This document shows, piece after piece, positions 1 through 14,371 of a DNA stretch of 64,000 bases; the first letter of the stretch is position 1; each line of letters opens with the position of its first letter. Position numbers and translations under genes: made by a program. The notes below the pieces were generated by a model, which saw nothing but the letters and a program-made list of their open reading frames with translations, was not told where the DNA came from and searched no databases. The stretch lies in contig CAUYLG010033129.1 of assembly GCA_963573385.1 (NCBI GenBank), positions 62,001 through 126,000 on the forward strand, written 5' to 3'. Source of the stretch: Cacajao melanocephalus (lineage: Eukaryota; Chordata; Mammalia; Primates; Pitheciidae).

Positions 1-2567
1 TAATTTTTTATATCTCACATATCTCTTTCTAACCTGAAGATTGAGGTGACATTTTTTTTATCTGCTCTTCTGCCTAAAACAGTAACTTGTATATGCAATG
101 TTTTAATCAACTGCTGAATGAAAAAATGGCATTTCCATTTTCAAGTGCTTCAAGTTTTTCAGTACTTTTCTTTATGCATTTTTCAATAATAATGTCCTCA
201 GATATTCCTGCAGACATTCTGGGTCCTTATTCTCTATCCTGTCAAAATATTCCCTTGAGAAAAGAGCTGAAACTTAGTTTTACTAAAATGTAAATGAGTT
301 AAAACAGTTTTAAAATAACACATAAGAAATACAGATTTCTCAAGTTGAAATCTCTTACCGTATCAGATACTTTTGAAAAAATGTAAAGAATTATTTACCA
401 TAAAAAGAAAAGTAAAATTAGTTTTGAAAGTATAGGTATGTGTGGTTGCATCTGAGTGTGTCTGTGTATGAGTGTGTGTGTGTGCATGCATGTGTATATG
501 GATGATATTAGCTTTTCTCTAAACTACAGAATTAGAATGTTTCATGAAATTAATGAAAAGAGTATCCTAGAAAGAATAAAAGGAGGGCTGGATAAATTAA
601 AGATTTTATCTTCAACCAAACTGGAGTAATTGGCTAAATTAACTTGTCTTAAAAAGACACGTGCTGAGACATTGCAAAATAAAGAAAAGATAAAAGGAAA
701 TTAGAGAATGTAATATGGCATATAAACAGCAATAGTTAGAAATAACGGGAAGACTGAGAATCCCACCATGGAGGGGAGACAAGGTCTGCATGCATGTAAG
801 GAACTAAATCCACCAGTTTGTTGTGGGAAAAGGAGGCTTGGCATCTTTCAACAGATACATAAACAAAAATCTTTCATTCAATCATCCCCTGCATCTTACA
901 TAGACAAAGAAAAATATGTAATTTTAAGGTAAAAACATATGAATATAAGAAGTGTTCTCTCTTATTGCCTTTGCCTAACCAGATTGTCAAAAGATTAAAA
1001 ATGGCTCATAGTAAACAGATTTATTAGTATACAGTTTGAAGTTCTTGCATATTTCAAGCATTACCTGATGGCTTTGGCACTCTTTTTTTAAAAAGTAGTC
1101 CTAATTACGGAATTGTCATTACAATTCTCCAGATTAGTTCAGAAAAGAAACCAATATTTGGGTGAAATTAAAGTGGTATTTATGAATCATATATGCTAGA
1201 TTAGGCAATTGAGTTATGTTTTTATATCTGCCTATCTCTCTAAAGAATCTAATAAAGTAGAATGAACATGGAGAGGTGAGTAAATAAAACTATGTTTCTT
1301 AATGCCACGCCTTTAAAGGATTCCACATTTGCCTTCAATTTGGACTAGTCCATGATCCTAAGATTATGTCTAATGCCTGTCCTCTGAGCATAGCAAGAAA
1401 GGATAAGTAAAATATTCACTATTGTGTTACTGCATTACTATATAATCTTTCTGGTGAGAAAATTCAATGTCTTTTGTCTGTATTATAATGATTATTGGCT
1501 GCAAAAAAATCTTAAGTGTCTAGGTTTCACAGAAATGCTAAATTACACACACCTCAAAATTCAAAGAACAAAAGCCACTTTGGTCATCACTTCAAGCAAA
1601 AATACTTGTAATGAGTTTAAAGCATGAATGGAGAAAAATGATAACTAATATTTATGTTGATCTGTAGAATTAATTGAACATCTTATCCTTATCTGTAAAG
1701 TAGCCAGCCTAATGATCATACATCTTCCCTGCCCTTTTTCTGATGCTTCTTACCCAGTGACATGTTCCTTCCTGGCAGTTTTCCCAAGAATCCTATCATT
1801 CCTGTATATTTCCCCTGCGTAGGTATTACAGTGGCAGCTTCAGAAGACAATGACCCAGCTTTGCAGCCTAATGCTTTTGTGACTTGAATAATGAGAATTT
1901 CAGTTAAAGGTGGTATCATGGCATTATGGTAAAAAAGCTAACATGGCACTTTTGTTTAGGGCTGGCCTCCCAAAAGAACACATATGAATTGAGTTATTGT
2001 TATGACGATATGAAATATCTCAGCTTTCTAGTAGAGCATAATTAAGTGTAGCTTCTAGAGTTCATATGGTCATCATCTGCTAGATTCTTAGGATGAATAA
2101 TGGATTACAAAGTCATGTGGGGAGAGTAGAAATTTGAATGAATCACAACAAAAAATGTGTAGCCAAATACACCATGCCCATTATTGCTACTTTGGAGGCA
2201 GCTGCGTTAGTGTCAGCTAGGGCAGGACTTGTCACATAAGAACTCCACAAACACTCCCAATGCTGGTATTAAGGATATACCACAAGGCAACATCCTCACA
2301 ACTTTTCAATTTTCTAAACTTCTTTCTTTGCATCCTACCTATTAATGACTTGTTGGCAACCATACTGGAGTCTCCAAACTATTTCATATTCAATTTTGAA
2401 TAATTTATTTAAATTCCTCTTGACCTACTTTTTCCTTCACTTGATAGCTGAGCAGTAGCAAGGATGTCATATTTCTCACCTTGAAAGGATAGGGATACAT
2501 TCCAGTAATTTACAGAACTCTGGCTTCGAATATTGCTATGGGTTTTGATTGAAAAGAGGGTTGAACT
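1..2567. other. Unique AT-rich non-coding stretch
   Basis: I recognise no gene, RNA or interspersed repeat here. Reading frames are short and interrupted on both strands. The only low-complexity feature is a TG-rich patch near 438-500, listed separately. Weak, very old repeat relics could be hidden below what can be recognised by eye. Confidence 0.6.
438..500. repeat. Imperfect TG-rich microsatellite
   Basis: The patch is dominated by TG dinucleotides with scattered CA, GA and TT interruptions. It ends in a run of about six TG units and then GCATGCATG. The many interruptions suggest an old, slowly mutating tract. Confidence 0.7.
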
Positions 2568-2874
<307 letters not shown>

Positions 2875-3073
2875 TAAAATATATATAGATTCAAGTAGTA
2901 GACAACCTTTCTCTTTCAGTGGGAATGGAAAATAGTCTTGTCTAGTCTTTTGCATAGGATTAAATTTTATATTATGAACTAACTGATTTGAGAGTGATTA
3001 TAAATGCAATCCAAGAGCTACAGTGCCTAGAGTGTGAACAGAATAGTGCAAGCAGCAGCAAGTCATCATGGAG

Positions 3074-3454
3074 TGTATTAGTTCATTCTCATGCTGCTGT
3101 AAAGACATACCCAAGACTGGGTAATTCATAAAGAAAAGAGGTTTAATTGACTCACAGATCTACATGGCTGGGGAGGCCTCAGCAAATTTACAATCATGGT
3201 GGAAGGGGAAGCAGGCACATTTTACATGGTGGCAGGTGAGAGAGAGTGAGTGAGAGCAAGGAAGACTGCCTTATAAAACCATCAGATCTCGTGAAAACTC
3301 ATTCACTATCACCAGAACAGCATAGGGAAAACTGCCCCCATGATCCAATCACTTCCCTCCCTTGACACATGGGGATTACAGGTCCCTCCCTCAGCACATG
3401 GAGATTACAATTCAAGCTGAGATTTCAGTGGGGACACAGAGTCAAACCATATCA
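3074..3454 (-). mobile_element. Solo LTR of the MST/THE1 (MaLR) class, antisense
   Basis: The block opens with 'tgtattagttcattctcatg' and closes with 'gtcaaaccatatca', which are the reversed 3' and 5' termini of MST/THE1-type LTRs (forward element starts TGATATGG). Internal landmarks match, including 'gactgggtaattcataaag', 'ccatcagatctcgtgaaaac' and 'catgatccaatcac'. At about 381 bp it is essentially full length for an MST LTR. I see no internal retroviral-like sequence next to it, so it is a solo LTR. The class (ERVL-MaLR) is secure; the exact subfamily would need an alignment. Confidence 0.9.
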
Positions 3455-4365
3455 TGGAAGCAGCAAGCAGTACATTTGAATGTTGACTGAACATTAGGAT
3501 CTAGATAGGTAGAGACGTGGATGGATAGAGAAGAGTGTGACCTTAGAGATGGAGATGAGCATTTATTTTCTAGGCATGATTATAGTTCAATATTAGATGG
3601 TATTATTTTCTTTTGTATTGTAATGGAAAGTCAAAAAGTTTCCAAGAGGCTTGATCTTAGAGTCCTCTCATTGTCTGCTGAGGACAGTAACCACTAATAG
3701 TGAAAAAGAGAGGAATCAGCTCTGTGCAACATCCTAATGACTTTCTACTTTATTAGGGAAAAGAGGCTTGAACTTTTGAATGTGTATATGCTTATTTTGC
3801 AATGTGATGATAACAATGGAAATAACTAAAATCCATTATTTACTAAATTCTTTACATGAATCTTTACCTCTAACATCTGGAGTAAGTACTGTTTTAAATG
3901 TCATTTAAGGATGAGTAAATAAGCAAAGCAACAAAAAGAAGTAGTAATTTTTCATGCAACATGAAGCCAAGTATCAGACATGATGCACAGACCATCTCTC
4001 CTAACCATTAAACATTCTACCTCCAATGCAAAAGATGACATTTCTGTAGGACAAAATTCTGTACACTGAATCCCATTTCCCATTAATTTACACTATACCT
4101 TAGATAATCTAGTCTAAGGATGTCAAAAATACATGATTGCAATAGAAGTCTGGTGGTAAAAGCAATGAATGAAGGCCAAGAGCAGTGGAAGAAGATTTTT
4201 TCACAAATGTGTCTCATTGGAAAACTGCTGATTCAAATAATAGCTGTAACAAGTTCAGAATAGTGACTTTCTCACTCAGTCTCCATGTATGTTGACACCA
4301 GTTCTTGGCATTTGTGTCTGGACATTTTTATCACCTCTCCTTTCTGAAGAGGAAAAACACACAAT
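3455..4365. other. Unique stretch with a possible MIR relic
   Basis: This is mostly unremarkable sequence. Around 3815-3930 the order 'aataactaaaatccattatt', 'ctttacatgaatc', 'agtaagtactgttttaaatg' and 'aggatgagtaaat' resembles a reverse-oriented MIR core, but the match is weak. I see no gene. Confidence 0.4.
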
Positions 4366-4377
4366 AAAACAATGCCA

Positions 4378-6164
<1,787 letters not shown>

Positions 6165-6335
6165 GGCTCTTATTAACTTCTGGCTTATTCTGTAACTATT
6201 AGAAAAAACAAAACAAAACTCCTTGAGGACAGGCTCTAACTTTTGATTCTCTATTGTGTCCAGCACATGGACTTCCAAAACAACTGTGCTCAGTACATTT
6301 TTAAAAATTTAATTGAAATGAAGGCACTGCAACCC
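6165..6335 (+). mobile_element. L2 LINE 3'-end relic
   Basis: The order 'ctccttgaggacaggctcta', 'ctctattgtgtccagcacat', 'gctcagtac' and 'aaatttaattgaaatgaa' follows the L2 3' end, which typically reads 'ctccttgagggcagg' through to a 'ttgaatgaa' tail. It is strongly diverged, as expected for an ancient mammalian element. Confidence 0.55.
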
Positions 6336-6739
6336 AAGTATGTAGACATTTTTTTTAACTGTGGATAATGAATATATCACCAAAAACATGTATTTGTGTT
6401 TTCACTTTGAATCTTATATGTTCCCAAAATATGGTCATCAGCTTGGATATATTTGGACCTGCCTATGAAGGGAATGTATTCATCTGAGATTCCACAGGGA
6501 ATGTAGGTCATGTCCTTATCCCAAATAGTGTGTTAATTTTTCATTAATAGACAGAATACTTTTTTAAAGATTACATATGTCTAATATTTTTTTCTTTAAG
6601 CAAATGTTAAACATACAAAAACAGATGCTGTGTTTCATTGTCTAAAGGAAGAGACGGCTCTGTGTGGCATACCACACAACGTAACTGGTTTAAACTGTTT
6701 GTCTGAAAAGATCGCTTATTAGTTAAATAGTAAAGCTGT

Positions 6740-7035
6740 GCTGAGTATGGTGGCTCAAGCCTGTAATCCCAGCACTTTGGGAGGCCGACGTGGGAGAATC
6801 ACGAGGTCAAGAGATCAAGACCATCCAGGACAACATGGTGAAACCCTGTCTCTACTAAAAATACAAAAATTAGCTGCATGTGCTGGCACACACCTGAAGT
6901 CCTAGCTACTCAGGAAGCCGAGGCAAGAGAATCGCTTGAACCCAGGAGGTGGAGGTTGCAGTGAGCTGAGGTCATGCAACTGCACTTCAGCCTGGGTGAC
7001 AGAGTGAGACTCGGACTCAAAATAAATAAATAAAT
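6740..7035 (+). mobile_element. AluSc-like SINE, sense, with target-site duplication
   Basis: The Alu runs from 'gctgagtatggtggctcaa' to an AAAT-repeat tail. 'atcacgaggtcaagagatca' together with 'gaccatcc' and a right arm reading 'ggaggttgcagtgagctgag' fit the AluSc diagnostic pattern better than AluY. An exact 15 bp target-site duplication, 'aaatagtaaagctgt', occupies 6725-6739 and 7036-7050. Confidence 0.96.
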
Positions 7036-7050
7036 AAATAGTAAAGCTGT

Positions 7051-8963
7051 AGTGACATTACTGATTAATAGCACATATTTATGTTCGAAGTAAATATAAA
7101 GCATATCAAAATTAATTACAAATGTAAGTAATATTGAATATGATACTATTCTGCTCCAGGTTATGACCTGAATTTATATTAGTTTGCATGTTAACTGTGT
7201 AAATGAATAAATCAGTCAACAGGTTGAACCACACTGGTTTACTTAATCTTGATATTCTGGAGAATATGCCAGGTATGTGCCATTTCTTCATTATTTTTGA
7301 ATTATAGACTCTTTAACATTTACTCAAATATTAATATGTTTATTATTTCTGTCATTATAAAAAACTTTATTTTATAATATTTATAAAATTACTCTATACT
7401 TGTTTAAATATATCAATTTTGTGATTGTAATTTATTCTGCATTATAATATCTACAATAAGTAACAATTTTCATGATTCAAAAATAACACTACCTCTTTCC
7501 AGAATCTAATAAAATATATACAAGTATAGCTGATAGTTTGACTTTACAAACACTGATATCATAAATGGATAAGCAAGGTACTGTAAGTGGGGAAACTTCT
7601 GGTTATAACTTACAACTAAAAGTTGTATTGTTCACACAGAGAAAATTTGGGTAGTGAAATGGGGTACTATTAAAAATTATTTGGGGAGAAGAAATAGTAG
7701 GGTAGACTGGGACCTAACACTAATTATGAACTCGAATTACTGAGGTGTTGTGACAGCATGATGAGAAGCAGATTAATTCCAATCAACCTATCAAATCCCC
7801 TATGTTTATGGTCATAGAATACTCTGCTTTCAATGTCATAATTAATAATGTATAAAAAGAAAATGGAATCTTTGGTTTAAGCCAGTGGTAGAATATATTT
7901 TAAAAACTAAAAGAAAATTATGTGTTAATTTTCTGCTGTAGGATGAAAAATAAATACAACATTGCTAACAAAGATTTTTTAAAGATCATGTAGAATTTTC
8001 AATTGAGAGTTAATCATGACTACAGTATAATTTCTCCTCAAGGCAATATACTTCTCATGATCAGAGTAAATATTCAAAGTAATTTTAAATGCAAATACTA
8101 TTATTATTAAATATCAGTTATGTATCAGTAGAAAGGACATTGTGGGAACTATTTGGAAGACTGAATTTTTTTATAAGATATATCCTATATTTTCATAGTA
8201 TTTTTCTTAGAGAAATTCAAATATTTTTGACTATATAGTATCCTTTTGGGTGAAAGTGTGTATTAATGTCTCTCATTTTATGATGTAAGAAAATTAGACC
8301 AGGCTTTAAATCACTGACTGAATCAACAAATACTTTAGTATAAAAGAGCAACCCTCAGGCTACTCTCCCCTGAATACCCTGTGTTTGTCAATTCTACTGA
8401 GATGTAAGTTTAAATTCTGCCCACAAAGCAGATCCTTAGACAGGCTCTATCCTTGTTATTTTATAGACATATAAACAGTTTCACAATGAGACATTGGCTT
8501 TTTCCTTTGTATAACTCACCAAGAACAAAGAAGGGTCTTTGTGAGCTGGGTTTGTGACTACTCTGAGTGGGGACCCCACAGTTGTTTAAACTATTACAGA
8601 CAAGTAAGAGTCGCTTCCAGTCATGGCAGAGTAATTTACATCTGCTAAAACTTTTAGGGCTATCCCATAGACAGCAATTATAACTCTACACAGAGTATAC
8701 AAGTCAGTGTTGAAGACACTAGGGAGTGACTGAAAAAGAGAAGAAATGATTGACCCTGAGAGGAAAGAGAATGTATTGTAGGAGATATTCGTTAAACTGC
8801 TTTCTATCTTAGGGTACTGTAAGATCATAACTTGATGACTAGAGCCAAATCAGAAAGTGGCATTCTTAGGGGTTTATGGAATCAAATAACAGAATTCAGG
8901 GCTGAAAAGTGCTTGGAAGTTAGTGTGGTGGTGGGTGGTGGTGAGGAAGGGGTAATACATGGA
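7051..8963. other. Unique, very AT-rich non-coding stretch
   Basis: I recognise no gene or repeat. Several short runs of A/T are present but none forms a proper microsatellite. A small GGT/GGTG-rich patch lies at about 8920-8944. Confidence 0.55.
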
Positions 8964-9215
8964 TGCTGTAGTTTGGATAATTGACCCTTCACATTTCATG
9001 TTGAAATTTGATCTTAATGTTGGAAGAGTGGCCTGGTGGGAGGTATTTGGGTCCTGAGAGAGGATCCCTTAGGAATGGCTTGGTGCTGTTCTCACTGTAT
9101 TAGTTCCCACAAGAACTGTTTATTAAAAAGAGCCCATAACCTCCTTCTTCCTTCCTCTCTCACCATGGGATATCTGCATACATGGCCCCCCCAGTCCCTC
9201 CTCCACCAAGATTTG
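8964..9215 (+). mobile_element. Truncated MaLR LTR (MSTD/MLT1A-like), sense
   Basis: It begins 'tgctgtagtttggataattg' and continues through 'cacatttcatgttgaaattt', 'gtgggaggtatttgggtcct', 'aatggcttggtgctgttctc', 'tattagttcccacaagaac' and 'aaaaagagcccataacctcc'. These are in the order of the 5' two-thirds of an MSTD/MLT1A-type LTR. The 3' part, including the polyadenylation end, is missing or unrecognisable after about 9215. Confidence 0.82.
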
Positions 9216-9455
9216 GAGTTTGACTACGAATATGTTAACAGCCTGCTAGAAGAAAAAAGAAATCAACATTCTTAAAAGGAAGAAAACATAATTCAGAGGA
9301 GTCTCTATAATGTATTAGCTAAAATCTTTAATCTGATACAATTTTTGAGGTATGCAAGTGTGACATTAGGAAAGAAAATATAGTCAATAGAAATAGACCC
9401 CAAGATGACACAAATCTCAAAATTAGCAGAAAAGTTCACTGTATCAAATAAAAGT

Positions 9456-9601
9456 ATTTTTTCTTTTATTTTTTAAATTTTTGTAGAGACAGAGTCTTGC
9501 TATGTTGCCCAGGTTGGTCACAAATTCCCAGGCTCAAGCAATCCTCCCCATTCAGCCTCTCAAAATGCTTGGATTACAGGCAGGAGCCATTGCACCCAGC
9601 T
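9456..9601 (-). mobile_element. Free left Alu monomer (FLAM/FAM-like), antisense
   Basis: Only one arm is present: a T-rich tail, 'gtagagacagagtcttgct', 'atgttgcccaggttggt', 'ggattacaggcaggagccat' and the end 'tgcacccagc'. No second arm follows, so this is a free left monomer or an early monomeric Alu. It has inserted into the ORF1 part of the flanking L1 and is therefore younger than that L1 copy. Confidence 0.85.
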
Positions 9602-11580
9602 AAAAATATCATAATAATTGAGCATATAAGAAATCTCAGTGGACAATTCACAGCTATTAAAAATGAATAATTTCTAAATGGAAAATTATAATATCTGAAA
9701 TAAAAAATTTATTAAATAGACAACAGAAGCATGTAGTGATTCAATGAATTTTTGGAATACATACTATTCTAAAAACCGAGCAAGAAAAGATTTCAAAAAT
9801 GTAAAAAGAACTTCTATTAGCCACTGTACAATATCTAATATTTGAAATCTCAGAAGGAGAGGAGAAATAGAAAATGGCAGGTAGTATTTTAGACAAAATA
9901 ATGATCAAAAATCTCTCAAACATAAAGTTCCAAGGAGCACAGGTAACAGAACAAGATAAATGCAAACATAACTACACTTAGGCATATTCTAGTAGAAATA
10001 TTGAAAATCAAAGATTAAGAAAATATCTTGAAAACACCCAGAATAAAAGAAAACACACAACTTACAGGGAAATGCAAGACCCAACTCACTAGATTGGTAT
10101 CTCAAAATGCTGGGAAAAATATGTCAACCAGAAATTCTACACTGAGTGAAATTACAAGCAAAAATCAAAGCAAAGTAATAATATCTGGATATGAATAAAA
10201 GATGAAATGATATGTTGCCAGGAGACCCATAGCACAAGAAATGCTAAAGGGAGTTCTTCACGTTGAGGGATATTAAACACTTTTCCAGTAGCTTGTTAGC
10301 ATAACTATCTTAAATATGGAAGTAACTAGTAATAAAGCTATAAAATACACAAAGAGAAAATGAAGAGAATTAGAGTGATAAATAGACAAATCCAAACTTA
10401 TAATAAAGATTTTAGCACTCTTATTTCAATAATTTGAAGAATAAGATAAGTCAATAAGAACATAGAATATCTAAGCCTCGTTATTAACCACCTTGACCTA
10501 ACTGAAATTTATCAGACACTAAACCAAACAACTGCAGAATACACATTCTTTTCTGATACAGATGAAATGTTCACCAATTTAGACCATATGGTTGGCTATA
10601 AAACAAGTCACAGTAAACTTCCAAAGATTGAACGCTTACAGATAATGTTATCTGACTACAATGGAATTCAATAAAAAGGCAATCTAAAGAGATATTTATA
10701 AAATCATCAAATATTTGGAAGGTAAATAGAGTATTTCTAACTAATACATAAGTCAAAGAAAAAATTAGAAGTGAAATTAGAAAATGTTTTGAACTGAATT
10801 ATAACAAAAATACACCGTAGCAAAATATGTGAAACGCAGCTTAAGTGGTATGCAGAAGAAAACTTGTATCTTTAAATGCTTATAATATAAAAGAAGGAGA
10901 GTTTCAACTTAGTTTTCTTGTTTCCAAGTTAATAAGCAAAGGAACATGACCAACTTAAAAATATATAGAAGAAAAAAAAAAACAGAGCAGAGCAAGACTG
11001 AAATACAAAACAAAATAGTATAGCAAAAATTGGTGGATTAAAAAAATCAGAAAAATTTATAAACCTTTTATCAGACTGATGAGTCAAATAACAGAGAAAT
11101 CACAAATCTCCAGTCTTGGGAATAAAGGACAGCATATCACTACAGAAATTAGACATTAAAAGATAAAAAGGCAATGTACATAATTTTATGCTAATAAATT
11201 TCAAAATTAAAGTAGGATATACCATTTACCAATATGATCACAAATGAAGTAGAAAATTTTAAGTATACTTTTATATATACCAATTAAAGAAATCGAATTT
11301 TTATTTAAAAAAAACATTGCCCACGAAAAGTGAAAGAAAACAAAGGTCCAGGCCCAGAGGGTTTCACTGTTGAATTCTGTTAAACATTTATGGAATGCAT
11401 AATACCAATTTTACACAAATTTATACAGAAAGGAGGGAATGAGGGAATTATTTCCAACTCATTTTCTGAGACTAGCATAACCCTGATAATAAAACCTGAT
11501 TAAGATAGAAGAAGAACTAAAACTCCAGGCCAATATTCCTTATAAATATAGTTTTGTAATTCTTCACAAAAGATTATAAA

Positions 11581-11666
11581 TACACATACATATATACACA
11601 CATACATATAAGTACATATATATGTGTGTATATACATATGTGTGTGTGTATATATATATACACATA

Positions 11667-11704
<38 letters not shown>

Positions 11705-11708
11705 CACA
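11581..11708. repeat. Compound TA/CA/TG microsatellite inside L1
   Basis: Alternating purine-pyrimidine sequence: TA/CA units, then TA/TG units, ending in an uninterrupted TG run of about 15 units and 'tatatacaca'. It splits the ORF2 region of the L1. Alternating TG/TA tracts can adopt Z-DNA or cruciform structures, and the TG part is likely length-polymorphic. Confidence 0.9.
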
Positions 11709-11860
11709 AGTTGGATTCATCCCTGAAATGCAAGCTTCCTTAAATATTCATACATTGATCTAATTGACCATACTCACAGCATAAAATGAAAAAAATGTAA
11801 TAATTCTAGTAAATGCAAAAAAATCATTTGATAAAATTCTACACCTATCCAAATAAGTAG

Positions 11861-12440
11861 ATTGTGGCTTAGTCTATTTCTTCTTTTAGTTATAGGTTTT
11901 ACATATTTTGAGACTATATAATTAGTGTGTACAGATTACAAATGTTCATGTGTTCCTGGTGTATTATAATTATTACCATGATAATAATTACAATTATGAC
12001 GTGTCCCTAACTCCAGAAAGGATTTGGGGCTTAAAGCCGACTTAGTTGGATATTAGTATGACTATACCAGTTTCCTTTTGCTTCATATTTGCATTGTATG
12101 TCTTTATTCTTTATTTTTAACATTTATTCATCTTGATGATTTAAGGCTTGTCTCTCATAAGCTGCAGATAGTTTTACTTTGAATCTAGCCTGGAAATATT
12201 TGCTATTTAATTATTATATTTAGCCCATTACATTTAATTTGCATATATGTGACTTTGTATCTACTGTATTGCTATTTTGTGTCTTCCCCTATTCTGTATA
12301 CCTTTCCCACATTTTTCTTGCCCTCTTTCAACTATTTACACTTTGTTATTCCACTTTTCCATCTAATTCGTTTTGCCTATTTTCACAAATGTACATGAGA
12401 CTTTTCTATAGTAATAAGTTAAAAATTAATAAAGTTACCA
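11861..12440 (-). mobile_element. L1-derived fragment in inverted orientation
   Basis: Here the L1 homology flips strand. 'cagtttccttttgcttcata', 'tttgcattgtatgtcttta', 'taaggcttgtctctcataag' and 'agcccattacatttaattt' are typical of the reverse complement of the ORF1/ORF2 junction and endonuclease region of old L1s. L1 on the left (to about 11860) and right (from about 12455) is in + orientation. The piece is either a second L1 copy or an internal inversion/duplication. The boundaries are approximate. Confidence 0.65.
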
Positions 12441-12454
12441 TAATTTCACTTTAA

Positions 12455-13052
12455 AAACAAGTTACAATATGAAAGAATAAATTTACAATACTTGCCACAG
12501 ATAAAGGAATGATATTCAGATTGTATAAAGAAATCCTATAAGTCAGTAAGAAAAAGACCAAGGATCCAATGTAAAAATGAGAAAAGGGTTATAAACAACC
12601 AACCCTGAGAAGGAAACCAAACAGATAATATAAGAATATATATACTTAAATTTAACTGTTTTATATAAATGTTTAAACTTATTGTCTGAAAACAAAAATT
12701 AAGGAAAGATAAACAGCCTTAACCAAGAAAGAAATCCCATCACTTACAACAACATGTATGAACCTGGGGGACCATTTTGATAAATGAAATAAGCTAGCAC
12801 AGAAAGACAAATACTGCATGAGCTCACTTAGATGTGAAGTCTAAAATAGTTAAACTAATAGAAGTAGAATGGTGGTTGCCAGGGACAGGGTGATTGAGAT
12901 GTTGGTCAAAGGACACAAAGTTTCATTAGATAGGAGGATTACATTCTGGACATTTATTGTACATGATACCAATGGCTAATGTTAATTTACTGTATACCTG
13001 AAAATAGCTGAGAGTAGATTTTAAGCATTCTTATCACACAAAAAATGATAAG
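12455..13052 (+). mobile_element. Old L1 3' part (ORF2 C-terminal region and 3' UTR)
   Basis: Landmarks run in order: 'gaaggaaaccaaacagataa' (ORF2 3' region), 'caacatgtatgaacctgggg', 'aaatgaaataagctagcaca', 'agaaagacaaatactgcatg', 'tagaatggtggttgccaggg' and 'actgtatacctgaaaatagc'. The last group is typical of the ORF2-end/3' UTR of L1ME-type elements. It plausibly completes the L1 starting near 9380. No coding capacity remains. Confidence 0.8.
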
Positions 13053-13227
13053 TATGTGAGGTCTATATCCTGAAGAACAAGTTTTACATCCATATAATGA
13101 GAAATGTGCTATTATATTCGTAGCATTCTTGTTTGAAAGCAAGAAAAACTGCAGAAAACATCAAACTATATTAATAGAGAAAATATTTAAAAAATTAATT
13201 GTGGTGTATTCTTCATTCTTTAGAACA

Positions 13228-13514
13228 TTGTTTTAGAGGCATGGTCTTGCTATGTCACCCAGGCTGGACAGCAGTGGCACAATCATAGTTCACTGTAACC
13301 TCAAACTTCTGGGCCCAAGTGATCCTCCCACCTCAGCCTCCCAATTACCTAGGACTCAGGCACTTGCCATCACACCTGGTTAATTTTTGTTGTTGTAAAG
13401 ATTGAGATCTCCCTAAATTGCCCAGGCCGGTCTTGAACTCCTGAGCTCAAGCAATCCTCCCATCTTGGTTTCCCAAAGTATTGAAATCACAGGCATGAAC
13501 TACCATGCCTGGCT
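13228..13514 (-). mobile_element. AluJ-like SINE, antisense
   Basis: This is a full dimeric Alu in reverse orientation: 'gctatgtcacccaggctgg', 'ctcaaacttctgggcccaag', 'tgatcctcccacctcagcct', and a second-arm match ending 'catgcctggct'. The 'cctcaaacttctgggc' and 'caagcaatcctccc' versions and the high divergence are typical of AluJ. The T-tail has almost completely decayed. Confidence 0.92.
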
Positions 13515-14273
13515 ATGTTGTAACAAAGCAGTTAAAATTGATGACTCTTGTATATATTAACCAACATGTATACATATTCAAAACAGTATGTTGAATAAAA
13601 AGCAAGTTATAAAAACATTCATTGTGCGACTTACTTCAATTTTTAAAACAAACCAAAATATTGTATATTATATATTTACACATACAAAGCAAAAGTATAA
13701 ACACATAGAAAAGATAAACATCAACTTCAATATTATGGTTACATCTTGAAGGTGGGAAATAGTATAGCTAGAGATCCTTAAATTGGGTCTTCGGCTGTTA
13801 GATTTCTAAGAGAAAAAAAACTGACAAATGGGACAAAATGCTTCCATTTGTTAAATTTGGATCTTGTGTGCTTAAGTGTGAGCCAGTACTTAGTATTTAA
13901 CACTTTCCTCTGTATTTACATATTTATTATTTTTAAAAATCAGACCAAAGGAGATATATATTCCATTTGCTTTCATATAGGTACAAGATGAAATTATTTC
14001 ATCTAGAATGCAAAGTAAGCTAAGGATGTCTGATTTTAAATATTTCAAGTAATATTTTTGCTAGTTGTTTGTTAGGATTCCAGATTCATAATATTTTCTA
14101 ATAGTACAAAATCAAGCTGTTTTGAACTGATTTACTAGGAGAAAGCAAACTGAGATAATTTATTCAATCGTTTAAAGTACCTGCTATGACTGGTGACCTA
14201 GTTGGGTTGTAAAATACTATAACTTGTGCGAGGTTAGGGGTGGGTCAGTGTTATTTCCCTCAAGCTGAGAAAT
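13515..14273. other. Unique AT-rich non-coding stretch
   Basis: I see no gene or recognised repeat. Confidence 0.55.
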
Positions 14274-14336
14274 ATCTACAGCCCTGCACACGTACCCCAG
14301 AACCTAAAGTACAATTAAAAGAAAAAAAGAAAAAAA
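14274..14336 (+). mobile_element. Very short 5'-truncated L1 3' end with A-tail
   Basis: 'ctgcacacgtaccccagaac' followed by 'ctaaagtacaattaaaa' and an A-rich tail interrupted by G matches the last 40 or so bases of an L1PA/L1PB 3' UTR. Upstream sequence is not L1, so the insertion was truncated to about 60 bp. I did not find a convincing target-site duplication. Confidence 0.65.
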
Positions 14337-14345
14337 TGATTTTTT

Positions 14346-14371
14346 GTGTTTACTTCGGCAGTACATGCACT
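14346..14371 (+). pseudogene. Possible U6 snRNA 5'-end relic
   Basis: The 26 bases include 'tacttcggcagtacatgcac', close to the U6 snRNA 5' end (GTGCTCGCTTCGGCAGCACA...). I count six mismatches. The rest of U6 is absent or too degraded to align. It sits directly downstream of the tiny L1 3'-end insertion. A chance match cannot be excluded at this length. Confidence 0.3.

Larger units (their letters stand above)
9380..11860 (+). mobile_element. Old L1 (L1M-type) internal fragment, ORF1 to ORF2 RT region
   Basis: The stretch follows the order of an old L1. ORF1-region landmarks include 'aatagaccccaagatg' (9391), 'ctcagaaggagaggagaaat' (9849) and 'aagaaatgctaaagggagtt' (10237). ORF2 landmarks include 'gcagaatacacattcttttc' (10533), 'ccatatggttggctataaaa' (10585) and 'gttggattcatccctgaaat' (11711), the last in the reverse-transcriptase region. 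It is interrupted by an Alu monomer and a microsatellite. Dense stops and frameshifts mean no ORF survives, so it cannot move itself. Subfamily not assigned. Confidence 0.85.
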
